From NCBI RefSeq assembly GCF_036345155.1, contig NZ_CP107772.1, positions 7,068,001 to 7,132,000 of the forward strand: a stretch of DNA of 64,000 nt, read 5' to 3'. The notes under the pieces were generated by a model. The model saw only the letters and a list, made by a program, of their open reading frames with translations, was not told the origin of the DNA and did no database searches. The stretch's first letter is position 1. The number at the start of each line of letters is the position of its first letter. Source of the stretch: Streptomyces sp. NBC_00582. Its GTDB lineage: Bacteria > Actinomycetota > Actinomycetes > Streptomycetales > Streptomycetaceae. This document shows positions 44,485 to 55,744 of this stretch, piece after piece. The position numbers and the translations under genes are program-made.

Positions 44485-45105
44485 GTGACGAATCTGATGC
44501 CCTACGCCGCCGGCGAGCCCTCCATCGGTGGTGGCCTCGGCGACCAGGTCTACAACCGGCTGCTCGGCGAGCGGATCATCTTCCTCGGCCAGCCGGTCGA
44601 CGACGACATCGCGAACAAGATCACCGCACAGCTGCTGCTCCTTGCCGCCGACCCGGACAAGGACATCTACCTGTACATCAACAGCCCCGGCGGTTCGATC
44701 ACGGCCGGTATGGCGATCTACGACACCATGCAGTTCATCAAGAACGACGTGGTGACCATCGCCATGGGCCTCGCGGCCTCGATGGGCCAGTTCCTGCTCA
44801 GCGCGGGCACGCCCGGCAAGCGCTTCGCGCTGCCGAACGCCGAGATCCTGATCCACCAGCCCTCCGCCGGCCTGGCCGGCTCGGCCTCGGACATCAAGAT
44901 CCACGCCGAGCGGCTGCTGCACACCAAGAAGCGCATGGCCGAGCTCACCTCGCAGCACACCGGCCAGTCGGTCGAGCAGATCACCCGTGACTCGGACCGC
45001 GACCGCTGGTTCGACGCGTTCGAGGCCAAGGAGTACGGCCTCATCGACGACGTCATCCCCACGGCCGCGGGCATGCCGGGCGGCGGCGGCACCGGGGCGG
45101 CGTAG
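44485..45105 (+). CDS. clpP1: ATP-dependent Clp protease proteolytic subunit 1
   Basis: 206 residues from GTG at 44485, preceded by AGGTGGAG; this matches the usual MTNLMP start. An upstream ATG at 44398 would overlap the promoter-proximal region and is less likely. The Ser-His-Asp triad is S99 (GLAASMGQ), H124 (ILIHQP) and D173. Ring contacts and the Gly-rich strand [11 protein letters not shown] are intact. ClpP1 pairs with ClpP2 in a mixed tetradecamer fed by ClpX or ClpC. It is unusually far (751 bases) from clpP2. Confidence 0.95.
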   Translation: MTNLMPYAAGEPSIGGGLGDQVYNRLLGERIIFLGQPVDDDIANKITAQLLLLAADPDKDIYLYINSPGGSITAGMAIYDTMQFIKNDVVTIAMGLAASMGQFLLSAGTPGKRFALPNAEILIHQPSAGLAGSASDIKIHAERLLHTKKRMAELTSQHTGQSVEQITRDSDRDRWFDAFEAKEYGLIDDVIPTAAGMPGGGGTGAA

Positions 45106-45320
45106 GACACGACCGACGGCACCGGTCCCCGACGGGTCCACGGCCGACGACCGAGGCCCGGGTGACCTCCCGGGACGCCGGGTCCGCACGATCCCACCGC
45201 GTCGATGGAGACTTGTGGGTGTCACCGGACCTCACCGGTCACGGTGACCCGGCAGCCCGCACGGCCCCGCCCCCGCAGCGGCCCGCGGTCCCCGGAAGGC
45301 CTCACGCCCCGCAAGGGCCG

Positions 45321-45487
45321 GCCCCGAAGGGCTTGAGGTCCCGAAAGGGCTTGCAGGTCCCGGAAGGGATCGCAGGTCCCCGAAGGGCTCGCAGGTCCCG
45401 GAAGGGGTCGCAGGTCCCCAAAGGGCTCGCAGGTCCCGAAGGCTCGCAGGTCCCGAAAAGGCCCACCGGTCCCGGAAGGGACCACCG
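45321..45487 (+). repeat. 19-bp tandem array of CCC-N4-GGG micro-hairpins
   Basis: Nine head-to-tail units of about 19 bases (17-19), consensus GTCCCGGAAGGGCTCGCAG, begin at 45321, 45338, 45357, 45376, 45395, 45414, 45433, 45450 and 45469. Most units keep CCC and GGG around a 4-base loop (GGAA, GAAA, CGAA, CAAA); several are GNRA tetraloops. The period is not a multiple of three. Degenerate repeats continue to about 45740. The whole 45106-45856 spacer holds no gene. Confidence 0.85.
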
Positions 45488-45680
45488 GCCCCGCAGGCCC
45501 CGCAGGTCCCGCGAGAGCTCGACAGGTCCCGTAAGGCGGCCCATGAGCCCCGTGAAGGCCTCCACGGGCCCCGCAGGGGTCACGAGGCCGCCACGGAGCC
45601 CCGAGGCCCCCGTGGAGCCCGTGGAGCCCGTCAGGGCCCCCACGGAGTCCCCGAGGCCCTCGTGGAGCCGACCGGGACCG

Positions 45681-45736
45681 GCCGAGGCCACCGGACGGAC
45701 CGAGGCCACCGGAACGGCCCAGGCCCACCGGAACGG
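45681..45736 (+). repeat. Second 19-bp tandem repeat in the clpP1-clpP2 spacer
   Basis: Three units at 45681, 45699 and 45718 follow the consensus CCGAGGCCACCGGAACGG, differing by one or a few bases. They share a period near 19 with the larger array but not its sequence. Confidence 0.7.
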
Positions 45737-45856
45737 CCGGAGTCGCCGGGACCACGACCGTGAGGACGTCGCCGTCGAAGACCCAGAGGGATCCTGCCGT
45801 CAGAGTCCCGCCCGCCCCTCCCAGCCCACCGCCCCACCCTCTCTCCAGGAGACACC

Positions 45857-46537
45857 GTGAACGACTTCCCCGGCAGCGGCCTCTACGCCCGCACGGCGGC
45901 CGAGTACACCGGCCCCCGCGCCGAGTCCCGCTACGTCATCCCGCGCTTCGTCGAGCGCACCTCCCAGGGCATCCGCGAGTACGACCCGTACGCGAAGCTC
46001 TTCGAGGAGCGCGTGATCTTCCTCGGCGTGCAGATCGACGACGCCTCCGCCAACGACGTCATGGCGCAGCTCCTGTGCCTGGAGTCGATGGACCCCGACC
46101 GCGACATCTCGGTCTACATCAACAGCCCCGGCGGTTCCTTCACCGCGCTGACGGCGATCTACGACACCATGCAGTTCGTCAAGCCCGACATCCAGACGGT
46201 CTGCATGGGCCAGGCGGCCTCCGCCGCCGCGATCCTGCTGGCGGCCGGTACGCCGGGCAAGCGCATGGCCCTGCCGAACGCGCGCGTGCTGATCCACCAG
46301 CCGTACAGTGAGACCGGCCGTGGTCAGGTCTCCGACCTGGAGATCGCGGCCAACGAGATCCTCCGGATGCGTTCGCAGCTCGAGGAGATGCTGGCCAAGC
46401 ACTCGACCACGCCGATCGAGAAGATCCGCGAGGACATCGAGCGCGACAAGATCCTCACGGCCGAGGACGCCCTGTCGTACGGCCTGATCGACCAGATCAT
46501 CTCCACCCGGAAGATGAACAACAGCTCTCTGCGTTGA
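45857..46537 (+). CDS. clpP2: ATP-dependent Clp protease proteolytic subunit 2
   Basis: 226 residues from GTG at 45857 with CAGGAGA upstream. The triad is S122 ([11 protein letters not shown]), H147 (LIHQP) and D197. An N-terminal propeptide of about 30 residues precedes RFVERTSQG, as in other actinobacterial ClpP2 proteins. It forms the second ring of ClpP1P2. It may share the clpP1 transcript if the spacer repeats permit read-through. A terminator follows. Confidence 0.95.
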   Translation: MNDFPGSGLYARTAAEYTGPRAESRYVIPRFVERTSQGIREYDPYAKLFEERVIFLGVQIDDASANDVMAQLLCLESMDPDRDISVYINSPGGSFTALTAIYDTMQFVKPDIQTVCMGQAASAAAILLAAGTPGKRMALPNARVLIHQPYSETGRGQVSDLEIAANEILRMRSQLEEMLAKHSTTPIEKIREDIERDKILTAEDALSYGLIDQIISTRKMNNSSLR

Positions 46538-46560
46538 CGCACTGGGCCCTCTCGTCCGTA

Positions 46561-46612
46561 CCCCTTGGCACGGTGTGACACGGTCCACGCGGAAGCGAAC
46601 CGTGCCAAGGGG
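46561..46612 (+). terminator. Hairpin after clpP2
   Basis: CCCCTTGGCACGGT (46561-46574) pairs perfectly with 46599-46612; the loop is 24 bases. It lies in the 180-base gap before clpX and probably separates the transcripts. Confidence 0.65.
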
Positions 46613-46717
46613 GGCCCGAACGGGGGTCCCGGCAAGGTACCGTCGGAATAAGGCAGCACCAGGAGCCGCTGGATTCGAAAGTGTCCAGGCGTCTCCCAGG
46701 CGAAGGGGAAGCACACC

Positions 46718-48007
<1,290 letters not shown>

Positions 48008-48025
48008 CGCCGAAGCGGTACAGGT

Positions 48026-48059
48026 GAAGGGGCCCCGGTCGACCGACCGGGGCCCCTTC
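48026..48059 (+). terminator. Terminator of clpX
   Basis: A perfect 15-bp stem (48026-48040 with 48045-48059) with loop GACC starts 18 bases past the stop codon. Confidence 0.9.
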
Positions 48060-48084
48060 CGTCGTCACTGCGGCGGCCAGGGGG

Positions 48085-48129
48085 TGTTTCGAAAGTCCCG
48101 CACAGCACCCGCACAGGACTTACGAAACA
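48085..48129 (-). terminator. Inverted repeat after the Pro/Gln-rich membrane protein gene
   Basis: Fourteen-base arms, TGTTTCGAAAGTCC (48085-48098) and its near complement (48116-48129), have one mismatch. It lies 4 bases past the minus-strand stop at 48134 and may end that transcript. Confidence 0.55.
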
Positions 48130-48133
48130 TCCT

Positions 48134-49081
48134 CTAGGCCTTGACGCGGACTTCCTTGCGTACGCCGGCTGCGATCTTCGCCGACTCGTCCAGCGTGTAG
48201 GTCTTGGCTCCGGCGGTGGGTTCGACCACGCCCATGGTGCTGTAGTCCGCCCAGATGCAAATGTAGGTCTTCTGCGTCTTCTTCGTGACGGCGTTCTCGG
48301 TCTCCGCCTGCTGGCACTTCATGACCGCGCCGTCGAGGCCGTCCGGCTCGACGGTCTGCGCGTCGCCGATCAGCTTGACGTCGCTGTCGGACTCGGCCTT
48401 CATCTGTGTGAAGGTGGTGTCCAGTGCCTTCTGCGGGTCCGCCACCTTGCCGTAGATGCCGGCGAGCGTGACGTTCTCGGCGGTCTGCGCCTTGACGAGC
48501 GCGTCGGGGTCGCTGGTGTCCAGGGACGTCAGGTCCATCGTCGAGTAGAGGGCGGCGACCGACGTGGCGTCGGTGACCCCGGCCTTCGCGAGGTCCTTCG
48601 CGTCGCTGGAACTCGCTGCCTCCTCCGCCGAGTCGCCCATCCGCTTGTACTTGGAGGAGAGCAGGGAGGTCGGCGCGGTCAGCTTGTGCGGCCCGTCGTC
48701 CTCCAGGCCCCCCGCCCCGCTGTTGGTGCCCAGCACGAAGAACGCGCCCACGCCGATCGCCACGACCACCGCGACCGCGCCGAGGATGATGCCGACCTTC
48801 TTGCCGCCGCCTCCGCCCGGGGCCGGGGGCTGGGGGACGCCGTAGGGGGCCTGGCCGTACGGGGGCTGCTGGCCGTAGGCGACGGTCGGCTGCTGGCCGT
48901 AGGGGCCGGCCTGCGGGGGCTGCGCCGGGTAGCCGTAGCCGGGCTGCGGGGCCGGGGGCTGCTGGGGGTAGCCGTAGCCGGGCTGGGGCGCCTGCGGCGG
49001 CTGGCCGTACGGGCCGGGCTGGCCGTACGGTCCGGGCTGCTGGGGCTGCCCGCCGTACGGGCCCGGCTGGTTGTGACTCAT
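48134..49081 (-). CDS. Single-span membrane protein with Pro/Gly/Gln/Tyr-rich N-terminus
   Basis: 315 residues from ATG at 49081, with TGGAGGGG upstream. Residues 1-95 are low-complexity repeats ([16 protein letters not shown]), then GGGGGKK and one membrane segment ([23 protein letters not shown]). The outer part of about 190 residues has two cysteines ([19 protein letters not shown]) that could form a disulfide. The family is not named with confidence; such proteins are common in Streptomyces. It lies convergent to clpX and divergent from valS. Confidence 0.75.
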   Translation of the reverse strand: MSHNQPGPYGGQPQQPGPYGQPGPYGQPPQAPQPGYGYPQQPPAPQPGYGYPAQPPQAGPYGQQPTVAYGQQPPYGQAPYGVPQPPAPGGGGGKKVGIILGAVAVVVAIGVGAFFVLGTNSGAGGLEDDGPHKLTAPTSLLSSKYKRMGDSAEEAASSSDAKDLAKAGVTDATSVAALYSTMDLTSLDTSDPDALVKAQTAENVTLAGIYGKVADPQKALDTTFTQMKAESDSDVKLIGDAQTVEPDGLDGAVMKCQQAETENAVTKKTQKTYICIWADYSTMGVVEPTAGAKTYTLDESAKIAAGVRKEVRVKA

Positions 49082-49216
49082 TCTGGGTTCCCCTCCAGAT
49101 GCTTATGTGATTTTCACATCCTGGCTCAAACCCAGTACCTGCTCGGCGGCGGGGCCCCGACCGTTACAAGGCAAACACGTTTCGGGACGGCCCCGTGACA
49201 CCCCTAAACTGGCCCC

Positions 49217-51841
49217 GTGACCGAGAACGCTCAGCAGCAGCCACCAGCGACCCACACCGAACTGCCGACCCAGTACGCGCCGGCCGACGTAGAGGGGCCG
49301 CTGTACGAGCGCTGGGTAGAGCGGGGTTACTTCGAGGCGGACGAGAAGAGCGACAAGCCGCCGTACACCATCGTCATCCCGCCGCCGAACGTCACGGGCA
49401 GCCTGCACCTGGGCCACGCCTTCGAGCACACCCTCATCGACGCCCTCACCCGCAGGAAGCGCATGCAGGGCTACGAGACGCTGTGGCAGCCCGGCATGGA
49501 CCACGCCGGCATCGCCACGCAGAACGTCGTCGAGCGTGAGCTGGGCAAGGAGGGCAAGTCCCGTCACGACCTCGGCCGCGAGGCGTTCGTCGAGCGCGTC
49601 TGGCAGTGGAAGGGCGAGTCCGGCGGTCAGATCAGCGGCCAGATGCGCCGCCTGGGAGACGGCGTCGCGTGGTCGCGTGAGCGGTTCACCATGGACGAAG
49701 GGCTGTCCCAGGCCGTCCAGACCATCTTCAAGCGCCTCTACGACGACGAGCTGATCTACCGCGCCGAGCGCATCATCAACTGGTGCCCGCGCTGTCTGAC
49801 CGCCATCTCGGACATCGAGGTCGAGTACCAGGACGACGACGGCGAGCTCGTCTCCATGAAGTACGGCGAGGGCGAGGACACCATCGTCGTCGCCACCACC
49901 CGCGCCGAGACGATGCTCGGTGACACGGCCGTCGCCGTCCACCCCGACGACGAGCGCTACCAGCACCTGATCGGCAAGCTGATCCGGCTGCCGCTGACGG
50001 ATCGTTCCATCCCGGTCGTCGCGGACACCCACGTCGACCCGGAGTTCGGCACCGGCGCCGTCAAGGTGACCCCGGCGCACGACCCGAACGACTTCGAGAT
50101 CGGCCAGCGCCACGACCTGCCGTCCCTGACCGTCATGGACGAGCACGCCGTCATCACGACCCACGGCCCCTTCCAGGGCCTGGACCGGCTCGAGGCCCGC
50201 TCCGCCATCGTCGCCGCGCTGCGCGCCGAGGGCCGGATCGTCGCCGAGAAGCGCCCGTACGTCCACAGCGTCGGCCACTGCTCGCGCTGCAAGACCACCA
50301 TCGAGCCGCGCCTGTCCATGCAGTGGTGGGTCAAGGTCGGCCCCCTCGCCAAGGCCGCCGGTGACGCGGTCCGCGACGGCCGGGTCAAGATCCACCCGCA
50401 GGAGATGGAGAAGCGCTACTTCGACTGGGTCGACAACCTCCACGACTGGTGCATCTCGCGGCAGCTGTGGTGGGGCCACCGCATCCCGGTCTGGTACGGC
50501 CCGAACGGCGAGGTCGTCTGCGTCGGCCCCGACGACGAGGCCCCCACCGGCGAGGGCTGGCGTCAGGACACAGACGTCCTCGACACCTGGTTCTCCTCCG
50601 GCCTGTGGCCGTTCTCCACGCTCGGCTGGCCGGAACGGACCGAGTCGCTCGCGAAGTTCTACCCGAACTCCGTCCTGGTCACCGGCTACGACATCCTCTT
50701 CTTCTGGGTCGCCCGGATGATGATGTTCGGCCTGTACGCGATGGACGGCACCCCGCCGTTCCACACCATCGCCCTGCACGGCATGGTCCGTGACCAGTTC
50801 GGCAAGAAGATGTCGAAGTCCTTCGGGAACGCGGTCAACCCGCTGGACTGGATGGACAAGTACGGCAGCGACGCCCTCCGCTTCACCCTCGCCCGCGGCG
50901 CCAACCCGGGCGTCGACGTCCCGATCGGCGAGGACTGGGTCCAGGGCTCCCGCAACTTCGCGAACAAGATCTGGAACGCCACCCGCTTCGCCCTGATGAA
51001 CGGCGCGACGGTGGACGGCCCCCTGCCGGACGCCTCGGCCATGTCGGCGACGGACCGCTGGATCCTCTCCCGCCTCAACTCGGTCGTCGCCGAAGTCGAC
51101 GCGTTCTACGAGGACTTCCAGTTCGCCAAGCTCTCCGACGCCCTCTTCCACTTCGCGTGGGACGAGGTCTTCGACTGGTACGTCGAGCTGTCCAAGACGA
51201 CGTTCCAGGCGGGCGGCGAGCCGGCGAAGGTCTCCCAGCGCGTCCTCGGCGAGGTCCTCGACGTCACCCTGAAGCTGCTGCACCCGGTGGTCCCGTTCGT
51301 CACCGAGACCCTCTGGACCACCCTCACCGGCGGCGAGTCGATCGTCATCGCGGACTGGCCGAAGGACTCGGGCTTCCGGGACCCGGCCGCCGAGCAGGAG
51401 ATCGAGACCCTCCAGTCGGTGATCACCGAGGTCCGCCGTTTCCGCGCCGACCAGGGCCTCCAGCCCGGCCAGCGCGTCCCGGCCCGGCTGACCCTCGACG
51501 GCACGGCGCTGGCGCCCCACGAGGCCGCCATCCGCCAGCTCCTGCGGCTCCAGCCGGAGGGCGAGGCCTTCTCGGCCACCGCCACCCTCCCGGTCTCCGG
51601 CGCCACGGTCGCCCTCGACCTGTCCGGCACGATCGACGTGGCGGCGGAGCGCAAGCGCCTCGCGAAGGACCTCGCGACCGCCGAGAAGGAAAAGGCCCAG
51701 GCAACCGCCAAGCTCGGCAACGAGGCCTTCCTGGCGAAGGCCCCGGACAACGTGGTGGACAAGATCCGCACCCGCCTCGCCAAGGCGGACGAGGACATCG
51801 CCCGCATCGGCGCCCAGCTGGAGCGCCTGCCGCAGGCGTAA
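49217..51841 (+). CDS. valS: Valyl-tRNA synthetase
   Basis: 874 residues from GTG at 49217. Class I synthetase motifs are H64-L-G-H67 (HIGH) and K531-MSKS (531-535). The editing domain (CP1) has [19 protein letters not shown]. The [18 protein letters not shown] stretch and the C-terminal coiled coil ([30 protein letters not shown]) are typical of ValRS. It charges tRNA-Val and clears mischarged Thr. It is followed by a terminator and a dispersed repeat before folC. Confidence 0.97.
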   Translation: MTENAQQQPPATHTELPTQYAPADVEGPLYERWVERGYFEADEKSDKPPYTIVIPPPNVTGSLHLGHAFEHTLIDALTRRKRMQGYETLWQPGMDHAGIATQNVVERELGKEGKSRHDLGREAFVERVWQWKGESGGQISGQMRRLGDGVAWSRERFTMDEGLSQAVQTIFKRLYDDELIYRAERIINWCPRCLTAISDIEVEYQDDDGELVSMKYGEGEDTIVVATTRAETMLGDTAVAVHPDDERYQHLIGKLIRLPLTDRSIPVVADTHVDPEFGTGAVKVTPAHDPNDFEIGQRHDLPSLTVMDEHAVITTHGPFQGLDRLEARSAIVAALRAEGRIVAEKRPYVHSVGHCSRCKTTIEPRLSMQWWVKVGPLAKAAGDAVRDGRVKIHPQEMEKRYFDWVDNLHDWCISRQLWWGHRIPVWYGPNGEVVCVGPDDEAPTGEGWRQDTDVLDTWFSSGLWPFSTLGWPERTESLAKFYPNSVLVTGYDILFFWVARMMMFGLYAMDGTPPFHTIALHGMVRDQFGKKMSKSFGNAVNPLDWMDKYGSDALRFTLARGANPGVDVPIGEDWVQGSRNFANKIWNATRFALMNGATVDGPLPDASAMSATDRWILSRLNSVVAEVDAFYEDFQFAKLSDALFHFAWDEVFDWYVELSKTTFQAGGEPAKVSQRVLGEVLDVTLKLLHPVVPFVTETLWTTLTGGESIVIADWPKDSGFRDPAAEQEIETLQSVITEVRRFRADQGLQPGQRVPARLTLDGTALAPHEAAIRQLLRLQPEGEAFSATATLPVSGATVALDLSGTIDVAAERKRLAKDLATAEKEKAQATAKLGNEAFLAKAPDNVVDKIRTRLAKADEDIARIGAQLERLPQA

Positions 51842-51859
51842 GGCCTCGTAGGACGATGG

Positions 51860-51891
51860 AGGGCCCCGGGACCACTCAGTGCCGGGGCCCT
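51860..51891 (+). terminator. Terminator of valS
   Basis: AGGGCCCCGG (51860-51869) pairs with CCGGGGCCCT (51882-51891) across a 12-base loop, 19 bases past the stop. Confidence 0.75.
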
Positions 51892-51900
51892 GCCGCAACC

Positions 51901-51975
51901 TCGGGGGCGCGGGGAACTGAGCGACCAGCCACAGACGACCTGCAGCCGCCGTACGAGACCAGCCGTCCCCCTCCA
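51901..51975 (+). repeat. Dispersed Streptomyces-type intergenic repeat
   Basis: GGGGGCGCGGGGAACTGAGC, then GACCAGCCACAGACGACC and CTGCAGCCGCC, follow the order of a short palindromic element scattered between Streptomyces genes. A weaker relative (GGGGGCGCGGGGACCTGCGC) occurs at about 40401-40425 between convergent genes. Confidence 0.55.
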
Positions 51976-51999
51976 TGGGCGCGGTCATAGACTGACCCC

Positions 52000-53484
52000 G
52001 TGACTGAAAGCGACCCGTTCGACGAGATCATCGAGGCCGAGACCGACCGCGACCCGGATCTCGCGGTCATCGAGGCCGGCAGCCGCACCCTCCGCACCCA
52101 GGGCGGAGCCCCGAGCGCTGACGTCCCGACCCGCCCCGAGGACCCCGAGGTCGACAAGGCGCTCCGCGCGGTCGAGGCCGACCTGGCCACCCGCTGGGGC
52201 GAGACCAAGCTGGAGCCGTCCGTCAGCCGGATCGCCGCGCTGATGGACGTCCTGGGCGAGCCGCAGCGCACGTACCCCTCGATCCACATCACGGGCACCA
52301 ACGGCAAGACCTCCACCGCCCGCATGATCGAGGCCCTCCTCGGCGCCTTCGAACTGCGCACCGGCCGCTACACCTCCCCCCACGTGCAGTCCGTCACCGA
52401 GCGCATCAGCCTCGACGGCGCCCCGGTCTCCGCCGAGCGGTTCATCGAGACGTACAACGACATCAAGCCGTACGTCGAGATGGTCGACGCGCGGCAGGAG
52501 TACCGGCTGTCGTTCTTCGAGGTGCTCACCGGCATGGCGTACGCCGCGTTCGCGGACGCGCCAGTCGACGTCGCCGTCGTCGAGGTCGGCATGGGCGGCT
52601 CCTGGGACGCCACCAACGTCATCGACGGCGATGTCGCCGTCGTCACGCCCATCGACCTCGACCACACCGACCGGCTGGGGGAGACCCCCGCCGAGATCGC
52701 GGGCGAGAAGGGCGGGATCATCAAGCAGGACGCCACGGTCATCCTGGCCCAGCAGCCGGTCGACGCGGCCCAGGTGCTGCTGAAGAAGGCCGTCGAGGTG
52801 GACGCCACGGTGGCCCGCGAGGGGCTGGAGTTCGGTGTCGTGGGCCGGCAGGTCGCCGTCGGCGGACAGCTCGTCACCCTGCGCGGTCTGGGCGGCGAGT
52901 ACCCCGAGGTGTACCTCCCGCTGCACGGCGAGCACCAGGCGCACAACGCGGCCGTCGCGCTCGCCGCCGTGGAGGCGTTCTTCGGTGTGGGCTCCCAGCG
53001 GCCCGAGCCGCTCGACCTCGACACGGTCCGCAAGGCCTTCGCGGCCGTCTCCTCGCCGGGCCGGCTGGAGGTCGTACGGCGCTCCCCGACCGTCGTCCTC
53101 GACGCCGCCCACAACCCGGCCGGCGCGCGGGTGACCGCCGACGCGATCGGCGAGGCGTTCGACTTCAGCCGGCTGATCGGTGTGGTCGGGGCGAGCGGCG
53201 ACAAGAACGTCCGCGGTGTCCTGGAGGCCTTCGAGCCGATCTTCGCCGAGGTCGTCGTCACCCAGAACTCCAGCCACCGCGCCATGGACGCCGACGAGCT
53301 GGCCGCGATCGCCGTCGAGGTGTTCGGCGAGGAGCGCGTCCAGGTCGAGCCGCAGCTGCCGGACGCCCTGGAGGCGGCGATCACGCTCGCCGAGGAGGAG
53401 GGCGAGTTCGCCGGCGGCGGTGTGCTGGTCACCGGTTCCGTCATCACGGTCGGCGAGGCCCGACTGCTTCTCGGGAAGGGCTGA
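52000..53484 (+). CDS. folC: Bifunctional dihydrofolate / folylpolyglutamate synthase
   Basis: 494 residues from GTG at 52000. The Mur-ligase fold is shown by the P-loop G99-TNGKTS105, followed by SPHVQSVTERI, DHTDRLGETPAEIAGEKGGIIK and HGEHQAHNAAVALAAVEAF. The C-terminal domain has LDAAHNPAGA. It adds glutamate to dihydropteroate and folates. The first 45 residues (acidic, Asp/Glu-rich) are an extension beyond the E. coli enzyme, as in other streptomycetes. It is followed after 11 bases by a DUF4233 gene, its usual actinobacterial neighbour. Confidence 0.94.
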   Translation: MTESDPFDEIIEAETDRDPDLAVIEAGSRTLRTQGGAPSADVPTRPEDPEVDKALRAVEADLATRWGETKLEPSVSRIAALMDVLGEPQRTYPSIHITGTNGKTSTARMIEALLGAFELRTGRYTSPHVQSVTERISLDGAPVSAERFIETYNDIKPYVEMVDARQEYRLSFFEVLTGMAYAAFADAPVDVAVVEVGMGGSWDATNVIDGDVAVVTPIDLDHTDRLGETPAEIAGEKGGIIKQDATVILAQQPVDAAQVLLKKAVEVDATVAREGLEFGVVGRQVAVGGQLVTLRGLGGEYPEVYLPLHGEHQAHNAAVALAAVEAFFGVGSQRPEPLDLDTVRKAFAAVSSPGRLEVVRRSPTVVLDAAHNPAGARVTADAIGEAFDFSRLIGVVGASGDKNVRGVLEAFEPIFAEVVVTQNSSHRAMDADELAAIAVEVFGEERVQVEPQLPDALEAAITLAEEEGEFAGGGVLVTGSVITVGEARLLLGKG

Positions 53485-53495
53485 ACACCCCCGCC

Positions 53496-53852
53496 ATGCG
53501 TACGCTCTGTTCCTCGACCCTGATCGGCGAGTTCTTCATCATCGGGTTCGCCGGTCTGGTCGCCATGAAGGACCCCGACCTGTCCATGACCACGGTGTGG
53601 ACGGTGTGCGGGATCGCGATGTTCCTCAGCGTGCTGCTGTGTGCCGTGGTCACCCGGCCCGGGGGCGTCGCCCTCGGCTGGGCGCTGCAGCTCGCGCTGG
53701 TCGCGTCCGGTTTCTTCGTCCCGATGATGTTCTTCATGGGGGTGCTCTTCGCCGGCCTGTGGTGGGCCTCGGTGCACTATGGGCGCAAGGTCGACGAGGC
53801 GAGGGCGAGATTCGCGGCGCAGTCCGGCTCCTCCGCACCTGACGCTGCGTAA
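53496..53852 (+). CDS. DUF4233 membrane protein
   Basis: 118 residues from ATG at 53496. Four hydrophobic segments are visible (LIGEFFIIGFAGLVAMK, VCGIAMFLSVLLCAVV, LGWALQLALVASGFFVP, MFFMGVLFAGLWWASVHYG). DUF4233 genes lie directly after folC across Actinobacteria, and their role is not known. Co-transcription with folC is likely. Confidence 0.88.
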   Translation: MRTLCSSTLIGEFFIIGFAGLVAMKDPDLSMTTVWTVCGIAMFLSVLLCAVVTRPGGVALGWALQLALVASGFFVPMMFFMGVLFAGLWWASVHYGRKVDEARARFAAQSGSSAPDAA

Positions 53853-53919
53853 CAGGTTTTCGGACACGCCCTGTAATCTTCGAACACCCCGCACAACCCT
53901 TGATCCATAGGAGCCCCTC

Positions 53920-54333
53920 GTGAGCCAGCGCACCCTCGTCCTCCTCAAGCCCGACGCGGTCCGTCGCGGCCTGACCGGCGAGATCATCAGCCGTATCGAG
54001 CGCAAGGCCGGCTGGACGATCACGGCGCTGGAGCTGCGCACCCTGGACCAGGACACGCTGGAGCAGCACTACGGCGAGCACAAGGGCAAGCCCTTCTACG
54101 AGCCGCTGGTGGAGTTCATGGCCTCCGGTCCGGTCGTCGCGCTGATCGTCGAGGGCGAGCGGGTGATCGAGGGACTGCGCGCGCTGGCCGGCCCGACCGA
54201 CCCGATCGCGGCCGCGCCCGGCTCGATCCGCGGCGACTTCGGCGTCATCGTCCGCGAGAACCTCATCCACGCCTCCGACTCCGAGGAGTCCGCGGAGCGC
54301 GAGGTCAAGATCTTCTTCCCGGGCCGGGCGTAA
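53920..54333 (+). CDS. ndk: Nucleoside diphosphate kinase
   Basis: 137 residues from GTG at 53920 with ATAGGAG upstream. The phosphohistidine is H117 (ENLIHASDS), and the nucleotide-binding signatures LVLLKPDAVRRGL and GSIRGDFGV are complete. It balances NTP pools by moving the gamma phosphate. It is monocistronic or the last gene of the folC unit and ends at a hairpin. Confidence 0.97.
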   Translation: MSQRTLVLLKPDAVRRGLTGEIISRIERKAGWTITALELRTLDQDTLEQHYGEHKGKPFYEPLVEFMASGPVVALIVEGERVIEGLRALAGPTDPIAAAPGSIRGDFGVIVRENLIHASDSEESAEREVKIFFPGRA

Positions 54334-54349
54334 CCCTTCCGAGACGACT

Positions 54350-54393
54350 GAGACGGGCGATCGAGGGAACGGGATTCCCCGAACGCCCGTCTC
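54350..54393 (+). terminator. Terminator of ndk
   Basis: GAGACGGGCG (54350-54359) and CGCCCGTCTC (54384-54393) form a 10-bp stem 17 bases after the stop, with a smaller GGGA / TCCC stem inside the loop. Confidence 0.75.
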
Positions 54394-54561
54394 CGGAAGC
54401 GAACCCGCACAGCATCTGCTGACAATGGCCAGGACCCTTCCGCAGTGTCCGAGAAGGCGCGTCTACGATGGAAGCCTTCACGTCACAGCACCCACCACGC
54501 CCGACCTGAAAAGCCCTCAAAAGCTCATGGGAAGGCCAGTCGAATCCTGATGGGGAACTCA

Positions 54562-55581
54562 ATGTCGTTCATCGGCCGTGACATGGCTGTCGACCTCGGG
54601 ACCGCCAACACGCTGGTGTACGTCAGGGGTCGCGGGATCGTACTCAACGAGCCGTCCGTCGTCGCGATCAACACCAACACCGGTGGCATCCTCGCGGTCG
54701 GCGCCGAAGCGAAGAAGATGATCGGGCGCACGCCGGGCAACATCGTCGCCGTGCGGCCGCTGAAGGACGGCGTGATCGCCGACTTCGAGATCACCGAGCG
54801 GATGCTCCGCTACTTCATCCTGAAGATCCACAAGCGGCGGTATCTGGCTCGTCCGCGGGTCGTCGTCTGTGTGCCCTCGGGCATCACGGGTGTCGAGCGC
54901 CGTGCCGTCATCGAGGCGTCGACCCAGGCCGGCGCCCGGCAGGTGCACATCATCGAGGAGCCCATGGCCGCGGCCATCGGCTCCGGCCTGCCGGTCCACG
55001 AGGCCACGGGCAACATGGTGGTGGACATCGGCGGCGGCACCACGGAGGTCGCGGTCATCTCGCTCGGCGGCATCGTCACCGCCCAGTCCATCCGCGTCGC
55101 GGGCGACGAGCTGGACAACGCGATCATCCAGCACATCAAGAAGGAGTACAGCCTCCTTCTGGGTGAGCGGACGGCCGAGCAGATCAAGATCACCATCGGC
55201 TCGGCGTACGACCTCGACTCCGACGAGCACACCGAAATCCGCGGCCGGGACCTCGTCTCCGGGCTGCCCAAGACCGTCGTCATCTCGGCCGCCGAGGTCC
55301 GCAAGGCGATCGAGGAGCCCGTCAACGCGATCGTCGACGCCGTGAAGACCACGCTCGACAAGTGTCCGCCGGAGCTGTCCGGCGACATCATGGACCGCGG
55401 AATCGTTCTGACCGGCGGCGGAGCACTGCTGCGCGGACTGGACGAGCGGCTGCGCCGGGAGACCGGTATGCCGATCCACATCGCCGAGGACCCGCTGGAC
55501 AGCGTGGCGCTCGGCTCAGGCAAGTGCGTCGAGGAGTTCGAGGCGCTCCAGCAGGTTCTGGACGCCGCGCCCCGCAGATGA
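54562..55581 (+). CDS. mreB: Rod-shape/spore-wall actin homologue MreB
   Basis: 339 residues from ATG at 54562, favoured by GGGGA 6 bases upstream; ATG at 54550 (MGNSM...) is the start used in many annotations and gives 343. Actin-fold ATP-binding motifs are present: [17 protein letters not shown] (phosphate 1), [18 protein letters not shown] (phosphate 2) and [18 protein letters not shown] (adenosine). In Streptomyces MreB acts mainly in spore wall assembly. It begins the mreBCD-mrdA-rodA cluster. Confidence 0.96.
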   Translation: MSFIGRDMAVDLGTANTLVYVRGRGIVLNEPSVVAINTNTGGILAVGAEAKKMIGRTPGNIVAVRPLKDGVIADFEITERMLRYFILKIHKRRYLARPRVVVCVPSGITGVERRAVIEASTQAGARQVHIIEEPMAAAIGSGLPVHEATGNMVVDIGGGTTEVAVISLGGIVTAQSIRVAGDELDNAIIQHIKKEYSLLLGERTAEQIKITIGSAYDLDSDEHTEIRGRDLVSGLPKTVVISAAEVRKAIEEPVNAIVDAVKTTLDKCPPELSGDIMDRGIVLTGGGALLRGLDERLRRETGMPIHIAEDPLDSVALGSGKCVEEFEALQQVLDAAPRR

Positions 55582-55744
55582 CGTAACGCTTCGGTTCCGC
55601 CGTACGGGATGATCGCCTCTCGTGCGGCGGATCGTTGACATTCAGGCATAAGCTCCCACAAAGCGCCCTTGGTCATCCTGGCCCGGGGCTACCCGAATTC
55701 CTGTGTAGTGATTTCTCTATCGAGGAAGGGCACGGCCGCCGCAC

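Noticed and set aside
45321..45487. CRISPR array
   Set aside because: Units are contiguous with no unique spacers, and no cas genes are in the window.
45162..45860. Open frames on both strands across the clpP1-clpP2 spacer
   Set aside because: The 19-base period makes all three frames repetitive (RKGLQVPEG, RSRKGSQVPK), which is a by-product of the tandem repeat and not a protein.
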